Below, piece by piece: positions 42,728 to 53,016 of a stretch of DNA of 64,000 nt (its first letter is position 1; the number at the start of each line of letters is the position of its first letter). Source of the stretch: Pseudomonadota bacterium (GTDB lineage Bacteria > Chloroflexota > UBA6077 > JAJPHF01); NCBI GenBank assembly GCA_021325365.1, contig JAJPHF010000144.1:1-64000 (forward strand), read 5' to 3'. Both the position numbers and the translations under genes were made by a program. A model generated the notes under the pieces. That model searched no databases, was not told the DNA's origin, and saw only the letters and a program-made list of their open reading frames with translations.

Positions 42728-43228
42728 CTAATAGCCGTAGGGGCCGACGGGGACGCCCACACCGTACCCCGGATAGCCCGGGTAGCCGGCGTAGCCCGGG
42801 TAGCCGCCGTAGCCGGCATAGCCATAAGCCATCGGATTATAACCGCCGTAGCCGTATGGTGCGCCGGCATACCCATATGGCGTACCGCCGTAGAGGCCGC
42901 CGTACATCCCATATGGACTGTAGCCGCCATAGCCGCCCAGTCCGTAGGCGGCGTAGGGCGAGACGCCGTAGCCGCCGTAGCCGTAGGTGCCGGCGTAGCC
43001 GTAGGGCGTGCTGCCATAGGAGAAGCCGCCGCTGTAGGGCAGGACCGGCGTGTAAGTCCCATTCGGCGTGCTGCCATAGGGGAGGCCGGCGCCCGAGTAG
43101 GTGTACGAGAGGCCTCCGGGGCCGTAGCCGCTGCCGCCATAGCCGGTGTACTGCGCGTAGGCCGCGGGGGCCAAGGGCGCGAGCAGCAGACCTGCCAAGA
43201 GCGCTCCACCCAGAAGCAAGTGGCGCAT
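42728..43228 (-). CDS. Secreted Gly/Tyr/Pro-rich repeat protein
   Basis: The 166-residue protein has a signal peptide (LLLGGALLAGLLLAPLAPAAYA) and then a mature part almost wholly of Gly, Tyr, Pro, Ala and Ser. Motifs include PYGYGGY, YPGYAGYPGYPGYG and two copies of LPYGSTPNG/FSYGSTPYG. No globular domain is apparent. Such Gly/Tyr-rich proteins can form adhesive or structural material, but nothing specific can be claimed. A 9-bp hairpin lies in its 5' leader at 43252-43282. Confidence 0.6.
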   Translation of the reverse strand: MRHLLLGGALLAGLLLAPLAPAAYAQYTGYGGSGYGPGGLSYTYSGAGLPYGSTPNGTYTPVLPYSGGFSYGSTPYGYAGTYGYGGYGVSPYAAYGLGGYGGYSPYGMYGGLYGGTPYGYAGAPYGYGGYNPMAYGYAGYGGYPGYAGYPGYPGYGVGVPVGPYGY

Positions 43229-43251
43229 AGCGAATCCTTTCACACGACGAA

Positions 43252-43282
43252 GGCCCGTCAAGCCCTCAAAGCCTGACGGGCC
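43252..43282 (-). promoter_or_regulatory. Hairpin in the leader of the Gly/Tyr-rich gene
   Basis: GGCCCGTCA (43252-43260) and TGACGGGCC (43274-43282) form a perfect 9-bp stem with a 13-nt loop, 24 bases upstream of the ATG. No riboswitch class was recognised. It could be an attenuator or an mRNA-stabilising element. Confidence 0.45.
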
Positions 43283-43453
43283 CTGGCTATTGCCGCCGGC
43301 TCAACAAGTTCGAAGGTTCGTGCGGCGTTCGCGCTGCCGCCACTATAGCATGCTGGCGCGTCGAGGGCGAGCCAGCATCGGGAAGGGCTGGAGCGAGGCG
43401 AGGACGAGCCTACGGCTGGCCGGAGGCCCGTCCTGGGCCGCCCGCGTGGGCGA

Positions 43454-43954
43454 TTAGCGGCAGACGAGGAAGGCGCCCTGCGGCGTGCAGGTCAGGCCGC
43501 CGAAGCCGATCAGGCCGGGGCCGAAGAGGCCGAAGCCCAGCCCGCCAAAGCCGAGGCTGCCGAGCCCGAGGCTCTGCAAGGGGCTGCCTAGCCCCAGGCT
43601 GCCGCCGTTGGCCAGCAGGAACGTCTGGCTGAAGGGCTGGGCGCTAAAGAACGGGCAGAAGGCGATGCTAAAAACGCCGCAGCCGCCGAACCCGCTAAAC
43701 AGCGCGCTGGTCCCTAGCGTGGTGGGCGCGACGCCGCCTAGGCCGATCCCGCCGAGGTTCGAGCCGTTCTGGCCGCCGGCGCCCACGAAGAACGGGAAGA
43801 AGCCTTGTCCGGGCTGCGTGATGCCGATCTGATCCGGTGTGAGCACCGCGCCAGGGGCAGGCCGCGTGTCGTCGAGGCCGCTGGCCTGCGCCACGACGCC
43901 CGCGCTGCTGGCCATTAGCCCGGCCAGCACTAGGGCCGCCAAGAGACGTCGCAT
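43454..43954 (-). CDS. Secreted Gly/Leu/Phe-rich protein
   Basis: The 166-residue protein has a signal peptide (LLAALVLAGLMASSAGVVAQA). The mature part is dominated by Gly, Leu and Phe (GLGSLGFGGLGFGLFGPGLI) with four cysteines in GFGGCGVFSIAFCPFF and a C-terminal LTCTPQGAFLVCR. No domain is recognised. ATG 43954 is preferred to the TTG one codon earlier. Together with the Gly/Tyr-rich gene nearby it may encode an extracellular structural component; that is inference from composition. Confidence 0.55.
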   Translation of the reverse strand: MRRLLAALVLAGLMASSAGVVAQASGLDDTRPAPGAVLTPDQIGITQPGQGFFPFFVGAGGQNGSNLGGIGLGGVAPTTLGTSALFSGFGGCGVFSIAFCPFFSAQPFSQTFLLANGGSLGLGSPLQSLGLGSLGFGGLGFGLFGPGLIGFGGLTCTPQGAFLVCR

Positions 43955-44048
43955 CAAACCCCCCTCTCTCGCTGGGCAGAGTGGACCGGCGCAGCACGAC
44001 CGCGGCGCACGCTCCCCTGCCTATCTAAACGCAGCCGCGGCCCCGGCG

Positions 44049-44405
44049 TTACACGGGCGCGCAGTGGCGAGCGGTCACATTGGTCGTGATGCCGCCGCGG
44101 ACGTTGAACTGGCCGACGACGGTCATCTCGCGCGGGTCGCAGGCGGCCACGAGGTCGTCCAGAATGCGGTTCACGACGTCCTCGTAAAACGCGCCCTCCT
44201 GACGATAGGACCAGATGTAGAGCTTCAGCGACTTCAGCTCCAGGCAGCGGGGACCGGGCGTGTAGGTGATGCGGATGGTGCCGAAATCGGGCTGCCCGGT
44301 GATGGGACAGAGCGACGTGAACTCCGGGCAGACGATCTCGATCTCATAAGCACGCTGTGGATGCGGGTTCGGGAAGGTGGCAAGCTCGCGGGACGGGGTG
44401 GTCAT
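44049..44405 (-). CDS. queF: NADPH-dependent 7-cyano-7-deazaguanine reductase QueF (short form)
   Basis: The 118-residue protein contains [17 protein letters not shown] with the nucleophilic Cys33 and Asp40, and [21 protein letters not shown], the QueF (GTP cyclohydrolase I-like fold) signature. It reduces preQ0 to preQ1 in queuosine biosynthesis. The length fits the unimodular type. A GGAGGG ribosome-binding site precedes the ATG. No other queuosine gene and no preQ1 riboswitch were seen nearby. Confidence 0.96.
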   Translation of the reverse strand: MTTPSRELATFPNPHPQRAYEIEIVCPEFTSLCPITGQPDFGTIRITYTPGPRCLELKSLKLYIWSYRQEGAFYEDVVNRILDDLVAACDPREMTVVGQFNVRGGITTNVTARHCAPV

Positions 44406-44535
44406 CCGAATCGCCCTCCGTCATGACGCGCGTGTGCCGGCAGGAAGCTGCCGTGCGGGTTTGGCGTGAGCTGGGTGACGTGTGGTCCCTGTGTGCCGAA
44501 CGGGAACGCACGTGGGCTGAGGCGCGCTGGCGCGG

Positions 44536-46344
44536 TCAGGGCGCCTGGCGGGCGGGCGCGCCCTGCGGCTCGCCGACGGGCGGCGGCTCGGCCGGTAGCG
44601 CGTCCGAGGGAAGACCGTAGTCGGCGATCGCGCGGGCTGGCGAGACGTAGCCGTCGAGGACGTCCGCCACCACGCGCGCCGGGTCGCGCTCGCCCGGCGG
44701 GCCGTACCCGCCGCCTCCCGCCGTGTCGAAGCGGATCACGTCGCCGGGGGCGAGCGGGTAGTCGCCGCGGCGCGAGGCCAGCTGCACGGCGCGCGGCGTG
44801 TCGGGGTTTACCCAGTGGGCGCCGCGGGCGCCGGCGTGCCCGCCGGCCGCGCCCAAGGGCTCGACCACGTGCTTGTCGCCGCGGAACGAGCAGCGGGTCG
44901 GCGCCAGAATCTCGTACTCGCGGCAGATGCCGAGGCCACCCCGCTGGCGCCCCGGGCCGCCCGAGTCGCGCCGCAGCTCGAAGCGGCGCAGGCGGACCGG
45001 AAACTCGCTCTCCACGATCTCTACGGGCGTGATGGCGCAGTTCTGGGCGTGGTTGTGGACGCCGGAGGCGCCGTCGCGGCGGGCGGTCGCGCCCATGCCG
45101 CTGCCGAACAGCTCGTATTGGACGTAGGCGCGTCCGGTGCGCACCTCGTGGTGCGCCATGGTGAGCGCTCCGCCCGGCCCGCTCATGGCGATGGAGTAGG
45201 CCGGCGCGAGCTGCCCAAGCGCCTGCAGGACCGCCTCGGTCGCCTGGGACAGCGTGTAGGAGTAGACGCCGACGGGCGCGGGGAAGGCCGGGTTGAGCAG
45301 GCTGCGCTCGGCGAAGCGGGTCTCCACGACGCGAGCCAGCCCGTAGTTGTTAGGCAGCCGGGGGTCTACCATCGCGACCAGGGCGTAGTAGCAGCAGGCG
45401 CGGACCAGCGGCGGGCGAATGTTCACCGGGCCGGGGCGCTGCGCGGCCGATTCGCTAAAGTCGAAGAGGATGCGATCGCCGCGCTTGTGGACCGTGACGC
45501 GGATGGGGACCGGCTCGTCGAGGGTGATGCCGTCGTGGTCGAGATAGGACTCGCCACGATACGCGCCATCCGGCCAGTCCCGCAAGCGATCCCGCACCCG
45601 CGCCTCGGTCTTGTCGAACAGGCCCAGGAAGGCATCCAGCACGGTCGCCTGGCCGTAGCGGGCGACGAGCGCGGCAACACGCTGCTCGCCCAGCCGGTTG
45701 GCGCCTACCTGGCCGCGCACGTCGCCCAGGACCAGCTCGGGCGTGCGACTGTTCGCGGCCAGGATGGCCTCGACGGCGGGGTCCACCTCGCCCCGGTGCA
45801 GGTAGCGCACGGGGGGTATCAGCGTGCCCTCCTGGAACACCTCGCGGACCTGGCCCGCGCCGCCGCCGGGCACCATCGCGCCGAGATCGCTCTTGTGGGC
45901 CATGTTGGCGCAGAAGCCGACGAGCGCGCTGCCCGCGAAGATCGGCGTGACGACCGCCATGTCGGGCGAGTGCGCGCTGCCTCCGAGGTAGGGGTGGTTC
46001 ATGATGTAGGCGTCACCCTCGGCCATCTCGGCGGGCCGGTAGGCGGCGAGCAGCCCCTCGATGCAGGCCGGGAAGGCGCCCATGTGGCCGGGCAGCACGA
46101 CGTGCTGGCCGACCAGCCGCCCGGCGGCGTCCAGAATAGCGCAGCTCGCGTCGTGCGACTCGCGGATGATCGTAGAGAAGCCCGTGCGGAAGAGCGAGTT
46201 CTGCATCTCGCGCACGATGCCCGACACGCTGGCCGCGACCACCTGGAGCGTTACCGGATCGACGGCGGCGCCGGCCGCGCGCTCGTCGGCCGGGCGTTCA
46301 GGTGGCGGGGGCCACGTGAATGATGACGTTGCGGTAATCGTCAA
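44536..46344 (-). CDS. Hydantoinase B / 5-oxoprolinase-type subunit
   Basis: The protein has DPVTLQVVAASVSGIVREMQ and RESHDASCAILDAAGRLVGQ. PGHMGAFPACIEGL, GDAYIMNHPYLGGSAHSPDM and GPGGALTMAHHEVR follow, with a C-terminal GGGGYGPPGERDPARVVADV. All are typical of HyuB, the partner of HyuA in ATP-dependent hydantoin or oxoproline hydrolysis. The start is uncertain: no ATG or GTG lies between the hyuA stop and DPVTL. TTG 46344, inside the hyuA end, is the best visible candidate, giving about 602 residues. Overlap with hyuA implies translational coupling. Confidence 0.9.
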   Translation of the reverse strand: MTITATSSFTWPPPPERPADERAAGAAVDPVTLQVVAASVSGIVREMQNSLFRTGFSTIIRESHDASCAILDAAGRLVGQHVVLPGHMGAFPACIEGLLAAYRPAEMAEGDAYIMNHPYLGGSAHSPDMAVVTPIFAGSALVGFCANMAHKSDLGAMVPGGGAGQVREVFQEGTLIPPVRYLHRGEVDPAVEAILAANSRTPELVLGDVRGQVGANRLGEQRVAALVARYGQATVLDAFLGLFDKTEARVRDRLRDWPDGAYRGESYLDHDGITLDEPVPIRVTVHKRGDRILFDFSESAAQRPGPVNIRPPLVRACCYYALVAMVDPRLPNNYGLARVVETRFAERSLLNPAFPAPVGVYSYTLSQATEAVLQALGQLAPAYSIAMSGPGGALTMAHHEVRTGRAYVQYELFGSGMGATARRDGASGVHNHAQNCAITPVEIVESEFPVRLRRFELRRDSGGPGRQRGGLGICREYEILAPTRCSFRGDKHVVEPLGAAGGHAGARGAHWVNPDTPRAVQLASRRGDYPLAPGDVIRFDTAGGGGYGPPGERDPARVVADVLDGYVSPARAIADYGLPSDALPAEPPPVGEPQGAPARQAP

Positions 46345-48376
46345 CGACGGCCTCCTGCCCGGGGTATACGACGATGGTCGAATCGACCTGCTCGATGATC
46401 GCCGGCCCGACCACGACGTGGCCCGGCCCGAGGAGCCGGCGGTCGTATACCGGGCACAGCACGGACGCCGGCAGCTCGGCGAAGGTAGCCAGCCGCTCAC
46501 CTTTGCGCGCCGCCGCCACCTCGCCGGTGGCCGGGGGCTGGCGCCGGAGCTGCGCCTGTGGGACGCGGGCGAAGGCGACCACGCGGTAATTCACGACCTC
46601 GACCGGCTCTTCCGGCGCCTGGTGACCGTGCAGCCGCTCGTGCAGCGCGTCGAAGCGCCGCCGCACCTCGGCCAGCGCGGCGACGTCCAGCGGGTACGCG
46701 GGGGCAGCCACGCTCAGCTCGTAGCCCTGCCCCGAATAGCGTAGGTCGAGCAGGTACTGCAGGACCACCTGCTCGTCGGCGAAGCCCTCGGCGCGCAGGT
46801 CGGCGCGAGCGCGCTCGGCTAGCTCGCCAAGCACCTGGTTCGCATCGGCGGGTGGGGTGTCGGCCAGCGGCCGCAAGCGGGAGCGGACGTAATCGTGCTT
46901 CACGTCGGACATCAGCAAGCCGAGCGCCGAGGTGACGCCCGGATGCTCGGGCACGATCACGCGCGGGATGTCGAGATCGGCGGCGAGGCGGCCCGCGTGG
47001 ACCGCGCCCGCGCCGCCGAACGCGACGAGGGCGAACTCGCGCAGGTCGTGGCCGCGCTCGGAGGAGACGGCCTTGATCCCCTGCTCCATGTGGACGTTGA
47101 TGATCTCGACGATGCCGCTGGCGGCACGCAATGGGTCCAGGCCGAGCGGCGCCGCGATGCGCTCGGCGATTGCGCGCTCGGCGGCTGAGCGGTCCAGGGG
47201 CACTTCGCCGCCCAGGAAGTAATCCGGGTTTAGATAGCCCAGCGCGACGTTGGCGTCGGTCACCGTTGGCTGCGTGCCGCCCTTGCCGTAGCAGACGGGG
47301 CCGGGATCGGCGCCGGCGCTCTGCGGCCCGACCTGGAGCACGCCAACCGGGTCGACCCAGGCGAGCGTGCCGCCCCCCGCGCTGATGGTGTTGATGTCCA
47401 GCATCGGGACCGCGATGTCGCGGCCGCCGATCTGGCCGCGGGTGGTCTCGGCGGCCGCGCCGCGCTCGACGAGGGCGATGTCGGCGCTGGTGCCGCCCAT
47501 GTCGAAGGTGACGACCTTGTCGAAGCCGGCGGCCGCCGCCAGCGCCGCGCCCGCGATCACGCCTGCGGCGGGGCCGGAGAGGATCGTCGTCACGGCGCGC
47601 TCGGCCGCGCTGCCGAAGGTGGTCACGCCGCCGTTGGACTGCATCACGAAGAGCTGGCGGGTGGCGATGCCGCTCTCGCGCAGGCGCGCCTCCATGCTGG
47701 CCAGGTACTGCGCGAGCCGGGGCGCGACGTAGGCGTTGATGACGGTGGTGGACAGGCGATAGTACTCCCGGATTTGCGGCAGGATGTCGGCGGAGAGGGA
47801 AACGGCGCAGGTGGGATGCTCCTGGCGGATGAGCGCTGCCAGCCGCCGCTCGTGCTCGGGGTGCATGAACGAGAACAGCAGGCAGACGGCGATCGACTCG
47901 ATTCCCTGGTCGCGCAGCCGCCGCACGCTGGCGGCCGCCGCGGCCTCGTCGAGCGGGCGCAGGACGTGGCCCTGGTAGTCCACGCGCTCCGGGATCTCTG
48001 CCGTGTAGCGCGGCGGGGCGAGCAGCGCGGGGCGCTGGAAGAAGAGATCGTAGGTGGCCGGCCCGTAGCCGCGCGTCTGGTCCTGCACCTCGTAGACGCC
48101 GCGGAAGCCCTCGGTGATCAGCAGGCCGGTCTTGGCCCCTTTCTCCTCGAGCAGCGTATTCGTGGCGACCGTCGTGCCGTGCGAGAAGAACTGCACGTCG
48201 GCCGGGGCCACGCCGCGGGCGGCGAGCCGCGCCACGCCGTCAAGCACGGCGAGGGACGGGTCGCGGGGGGTCGAGGGCACCTTGAGGATCGTGATGGCGC
48301 CGCTCGCCTCGTCGAGGATCACGAAGTCGGAGAAGGTGCCGCCGATGTCCACGGCAACGCGATAGCGACCCGCCAT
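46298..48376 (-). CDS. Hydantoinase A / 5-oxoprolinase-type subunit
   Basis: The 692-residue protein has the ASKHA nucleotide-binding motif AVDIGGTFSDFVILDE and HGTTVATNTLLEEKGAKTGL. VVTFDMGGTSADIALVE, GAGGGTLAWVD-type SAGGGTLAWVDPVGVLQVGP and AFGGAGAVHAGRLA follow. It belongs to the HyuA/acetone carboxylase beta/oxoprolinase family. The substrate cannot be told: hydantoins, 5-oxoproline or caprolactam-like amides are all possible. It is directly upstream of and overlapping hyuB, forming a two-subunit enzyme. Confidence 0.93.
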   Translation of the reverse strand: MAGRYRVAVDIGGTFSDFVILDEASGAITILKVPSTPRDPSLAVLDGVARLAARGVAPADVQFFSHGTTVATNTLLEEKGAKTGLLITEGFRGVYEVQDQTRGYGPATYDLFFQRPALLAPPRYTAEIPERVDYQGHVLRPLDEAAAAASVRRLRDQGIESIAVCLLFSFMHPEHERRLAALIRQEHPTCAVSLSADILPQIREYYRLSTTVINAYVAPRLAQYLASMEARLRESGIATRQLFVMQSNGGVTTFGSAAERAVTTILSGPAAGVIAGAALAAAAGFDKVVTFDMGGTSADIALVERGAAAETTRGQIGGRDIAVPMLDINTISAGGGTLAWVDPVGVLQVGPQSAGADPGPVCYGKGGTQPTVTDANVALGYLNPDYFLGGEVPLDRSAAERAIAERIAAPLGLDPLRAASGIVEIINVHMEQGIKAVSSERGHDLREFALVAFGGAGAVHAGRLAADLDIPRVIVPEHPGVTSALGLLMSDVKHDYVRSRLRPLADTPPADANQVLGELAERARADLRAEGFADEQVVLQYLLDLRYSGQGYELSVAAPAYPLDVAALAEVRRRFDALHERLHGHQAPEEPVEVVNYRVVAFARVPQAQLRRQPPATGEVAAARKGERLATFAELPASVLCPVYDRRLLGPGHVVVGPAIIEQVDSTIVVYPGQEAVVDDYRNVIIHVAPAT

Positions 48377-48598
48377 GCTGCTCCCAGGGGCACTTGTCTG
48401 CTTTGCAGCGCCGGGGAGTGCGGCCGCGCCGTCGGTGGGACGCGAACGCGCGTGAGGCTCGTGGCCTAGCGCAAGGCCCCGACCATTATAGCCCCGGGGA
48501 ATCGCGGGGGCGGAGGGCGCCCCGCCGCGCGGGATTGCGGCGGGGCACGACGAGCTATGGCGAACGGCGGGCCGTGCGCCCGCGCCGCAGCCGCGCTG

Positions 48599-49603
<1,005 letters not shown>

Positions 49604-50061
49604 TTACTCTCTCAAACCCTGGAATCGCGCCGCCTCGATCCGGGTGCCGCGCGGCCGGTCGACTGAGGAGCCCCGTCCCGTGATGGATACTGCATGGACA
49701 ATGTACTCTCTTCGTCCGCCGGATGCCAATTGGCCAGCGCTTCCCGCAGCAGCCGGACAACGCCCGGGCCGTGGTGCGCCATGGGTCCGCGTCGGCGAGG
49801 GCGATCAGAGCGCGGCCGCGCCCAGCCGGTCGGCGCGCGACGATCCGGTGGTTGCGGGCGGCCCGTGCACCCGCATCGGGCGGCCGACTAGAGCCGCCGG
49901 TTTGCCGCGCGCCTGCCCGCCCTGCTAGTATCGTGCCGCCCTGGCGGGGGCCAGCGGCGCCGAGCCGTTACTGGTCACCGTCACCTTTTCCCGTACTTGA
50001 GGAGGCGCAGCGGTGCGTTGCTGAGGCGCAGCCGTACGAAGCGCGCCGGTGAGGTGAGCCC
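49604..50061. other. Gene-free interval before the protease
   Basis: The 458 bp between divergent gmd and protease genes contain only short, unsupported open frames. The last bases carry GGTGAGGTGAG, the ribosome-binding site for the gene at 50062. No promoter or RNA element is clear enough to claim. Confidence 0.5.
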
Positions 50062-52830
50062 ATGAGAGCTTTGGGCGTGGCCGGGCGACCGCTTGCGGTG
50101 GTCGGCCTGGCGGTCCTTCTGGGCGTGGCGCTTGGTGGCGACCGCTTGGTGGCGGCGCAGCAGGGCGACGACGTGCGCGCGGCCGCGATCCGGATTGCGG
50201 CCGCGCGCAGCGGTGCGCCGACGAGTCGGCTGACCGCCCTCAGCGTCGCGGAGGCCTCCTACCCCGCGCTAGGCACGGTGGGCCGAGCGGTCAAGGTGCT
50301 CGACACCGCCACGGGCGTCGTGTACGGGGTGGTGCTCGACGCGTCGCTTCAGCCACTCGATACGGGCCAGCTGGCGGCGAGCGACCAGGCGCGGCGGGCG
50401 GCGCAAGGGCCCACGTTTGAGCCCGCGCTGGAGGCCCGCCTCGCGGCCGCTCGGCCGGACGAATTGCTACCGGTAGTGCTCTGGGTGCGCGAGCCCCCCT
50501 GGGCCCGTCCGACGCGGGCCGCCCCGGCGCGCGGCGCGGCGGCGGCCGCGGGGACGGCCGCCACGGATGCCGCTCTCGCCGCGACTCGGCGGCCGGCGGT
50601 GCAGCAGGCCCTCGCGCCGGTCCTGGCGCGTTTGCAGCAGGCCGGGCGCCCGGGGACGACCGCCGGCGACGTGCCCGCGATCTACGTCAGCGTGCCGCCC
50701 GCGCTTCTCGCCGAGATGCGGACGTGGGGCGAGCTGGAGCGCGTGTACCTGGCGGGCGTGAACCAGCCAGACGGCACCACTTACAGGTCGACGATCCACG
50801 CCGACGTCGTCTACGCCCGGGGCATGACGGGCGCGGGCGTGCAGGTGGCCCAGATCGAGCCCGTTGGCCGCGTCGCCACGGCCAACCCCTACCTCGCGGG
50901 CGTCGTCCAGGACTCGACCTACGCCTGCTCCACCCCCAGCGATCACGCTACGGCCGTGGCGGGCATCCTGCGCAGCACGCTCCCCTCGCTACTGGGCATC
51001 GCGCCGGGGATGACCTTGCGCGTTGGCGGGTCGTGCAGCGGGCTGAGCTCGGAGCTGAACGACCGGGCGAGCGCCGCGGCCGACTGGGGCGCGAACCTGT
51101 TCAGTTTGAGCTATAGCAACGATACGAATCGCGTCCCCGGGGCGGACGACCGCTTCTACGACGACATGGCCTTCAACCAGCGACGGCTCGTGGTGAAGTC
51201 GGCGGGCAATCTGGGGCTCTCCGACGGCAACGTGACCAGCCCGGGTCTAGGGTACAACGTGATCAGCGTCGGCGATTTTGACGACCGGAATACGACCGCG
51301 TGGGCCGACGACGCCATGAACGGCACTTCCAGCTACCTGGGTCCCCTATCGGTACACGGGGACCGCCGCAAGCCGGAGCTCGCCGCGCCGGGCACCAACA
51401 TCACTTCGCTCGCGGTAGCCGCGCCCTGGACCGGCTATACCAGTACGGGGGCAAGCTTTGCCACGCCGATGGTGGCCGGCACCGCGGCGCTGCTCCTTCA
51501 GCGCGACGGCAGTTTGGCGCAATGGCCCGAGGCGCTCCGCGCGATTCTCATGGCGACGGCCGTGAACCCGCTGCAGGGGGACACGACGTTGGCGAGTCGT
51601 GGCGGGGTGGGCGGCCTCGTTACGGATCGGGCCGACAACGTGGTCCAGCACATCGACGGCGATTGGGGCGCGCAGCCCTATGACTGCGGGTCGCCGTCGC
51701 CGCTCGACGTTGCCAGCGTCACGTTGCAGGCCGGACAGCGATTGCGGGGCGTGATCGCCTGGAACACCGATCCGAGCTGGTCGGGTTGGCCCTCGCAGCC
51801 CGGCGCCGATCTCGACCTGAGCGCGGTCGGCCCGACTGGCGCCGTCGCGACGTCCGCGAGCCACGACAACTCGTACGAGGTCGTCGACTTTGTTGCGCCG
51901 AGTGCGGGAGCGTACGCGCTACGGGTAAGCAACACTCGCTGCGACAGCAGCCCGGGCGGGCTCGCCTGGGCGTGGCATCTCGTGCCGCCCGTGTCGGTCC
52001 TGGTGTACGGCACCGCCACGCCAACACCGACGGTCACGCCAATGCCGACGGTCACGCTAACCGCAACACCGTCGCCCACGCTGACGCCGACGGCGACGCC
52101 CGTACCGCCGATCTGCCAGCCGCGCCGGCCGCCGGTCCTGGTCTCCACCGTGGCGGCTGGGGGCGGGAGGCTGCAAGTGACCGTCACGGCCCAGACGCTG
52201 CCCGGCAGCCCGCCCAACTCGCTCCGCGAGCTGCGTTTCGGGTCGGCAGCCAACGCGCGCATCGACGCGGGGACGGTGAGCGGGGCGACCGGCAACTTCA
52301 TGATGCCCGCGCCGCCGGGGGCCCAGCAGGTCACGTTCAGCGTTCAGGAGGCCGCGGCGGGGCAGGCGGTCACTGTCCCGCTGACGGTGGTGGACGGCTG
52401 TGGCGACTGGCCGACGCTCGTCGGCGGCGGGACGAGCGCCTTCGCGTCGCCGACGGCGACGGCAGCGCCCGCGACGCCCACGCCCACACCGCCGCCGGTC
52501 TGCGCGCCGACTCGGCCGCAGGTGAACGTCTCGGTCACGCCCGGCGGCGGGCGGCTGGTGGTGACCGTTAGCGCGGAGACGTTGGCCGGCGGCTCCGTGA
52601 ACGCGGTCCAAAACCTGCGCTTTGGCGCGACTAGCAATGCGCTGATCGACGTCGGCGGCCAGACCGGCCGCACGGGGAACTTCAGCGTGCCGCTGGCGCC
52701 GGCGCGGACGCAGACGAGCTTTGTGATACGCCCGGCGGTCGCTGGCCAGGCGACGACGGTCCAGATGACCGTGGTCGACGCTTGCGGCAGCTGGCCGACC
52801 GTGGTGGGCGGCGGGCCGAACGCGTTTTAG
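50062..52830 (+). CDS. Secreted subtilisin-like (S8) protease with two C-terminal repeat modules
   Basis: The 922-residue protein has a signal peptide (LAVLLGVALGGDRLVAA) and a propeptide-like region to about 240. In the S8 fold, His295 lies in SDHATAVAGIL, Asn383 in VKSAGNLG and Ser465 in TGASFATPMVAGTAALLLQ. Where the catalytic Asp is expected, the sequence is GVQVAQIEPVGR, with Glu266. A Pro/Thr linker at about 652-685 precedes two homologous modules (about 685-795 and 812-922). Each starts with CxPxRPx and ends WPT(L/V)VGGG.xAF. It probably acts outside the cell; proteolytic activity is not certain. Confidence 0.85.
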   Translation: MRALGVAGRPLAVVGLAVLLGVALGGDRLVAAQQGDDVRAAAIRIAAARSGAPTSRLTALSVAEASYPALGTVGRAVKVLDTATGVVYGVVLDASLQPLDTGQLAASDQARRAAQGPTFEPALEARLAAARPDELLPVVLWVREPPWARPTRAAPARGAAAAAGTAATDAALAATRRPAVQQALAPVLARLQQAGRPGTTAGDVPAIYVSVPPALLAEMRTWGELERVYLAGVNQPDGTTYRSTIHADVVYARGMTGAGVQVAQIEPVGRVATANPYLAGVVQDSTYACSTPSDHATAVAGILRSTLPSLLGIAPGMTLRVGGSCSGLSSELNDRASAAADWGANLFSLSYSNDTNRVPGADDRFYDDMAFNQRRLVVKSAGNLGLSDGNVTSPGLGYNVISVGDFDDRNTTAWADDAMNGTSSYLGPLSVHGDRRKPELAAPGTNITSLAVAAPWTGYTSTGASFATPMVAGTAALLLQRDGSLAQWPEALRAILMATAVNPLQGDTTLASRGGVGGLVTDRADNVVQHIDGDWGAQPYDCGSPSPLDVASVTLQAGQRLRGVIAWNTDPSWSGWPSQPGADLDLSAVGPTGAVATSASHDNSYEVVDFVAPSAGAYALRVSNTRCDSSPGGLAWAWHLVPPVSVLVYGTATPTPTVTPMPTVTLTATPSPTLTPTATPVPPICQPRRPPVLVSTVAAGGGRLQVTVTAQTLPGSPPNSLRELRFGSAANARIDAGTVSGATGNFMMPAPPGAQQVTFSVQEAAAGQAVTVPLTVVDGCGDWPTLVGGGTSAFASPTATAAPATPTPTPPPVCAPTRPQVNVSVTPGGGRLVVTVSAETLAGGSVNAVQNLRFGATSNALIDVGGQTGRTGNFSVPLAPARTQTSFVIRPAVAGQATTVQMTVVDACGSWPTVVGGGPNAF

Positions 52831-53016
52831 CCCGGCCGCTCGACTCGTGGGAAGCCACGTGCTGGCCCTCGGCGGACCGTGACGAGCGCCGAGCGTGCTG
52901 CTCGGGACGGCACACGCCGTGCTCGCGGGCGTCAGTCGTCGTGAGGGCGCCGTCGCGGCGCGCCCTGTCCGCCAGCGGCGCCCGGGCAGACCGATCGGCG
53001 GCGCCTGGCTGGCGGT

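Noticed and set aside
43252..43320. Cyclic-di-GMP (GEMM) riboswitch in the leader of the Gly/Tyr-rich gene
   Set aside because: A hairpin and a GGCAATAGCC element are present, but the conserved GEMM core could not be aligned.
44815..46323. A 502-residue plus-strand frame over hyuB
   Set aside because: It lies wholly inside a well-conserved gene on the other strand and has no recognisable domains.
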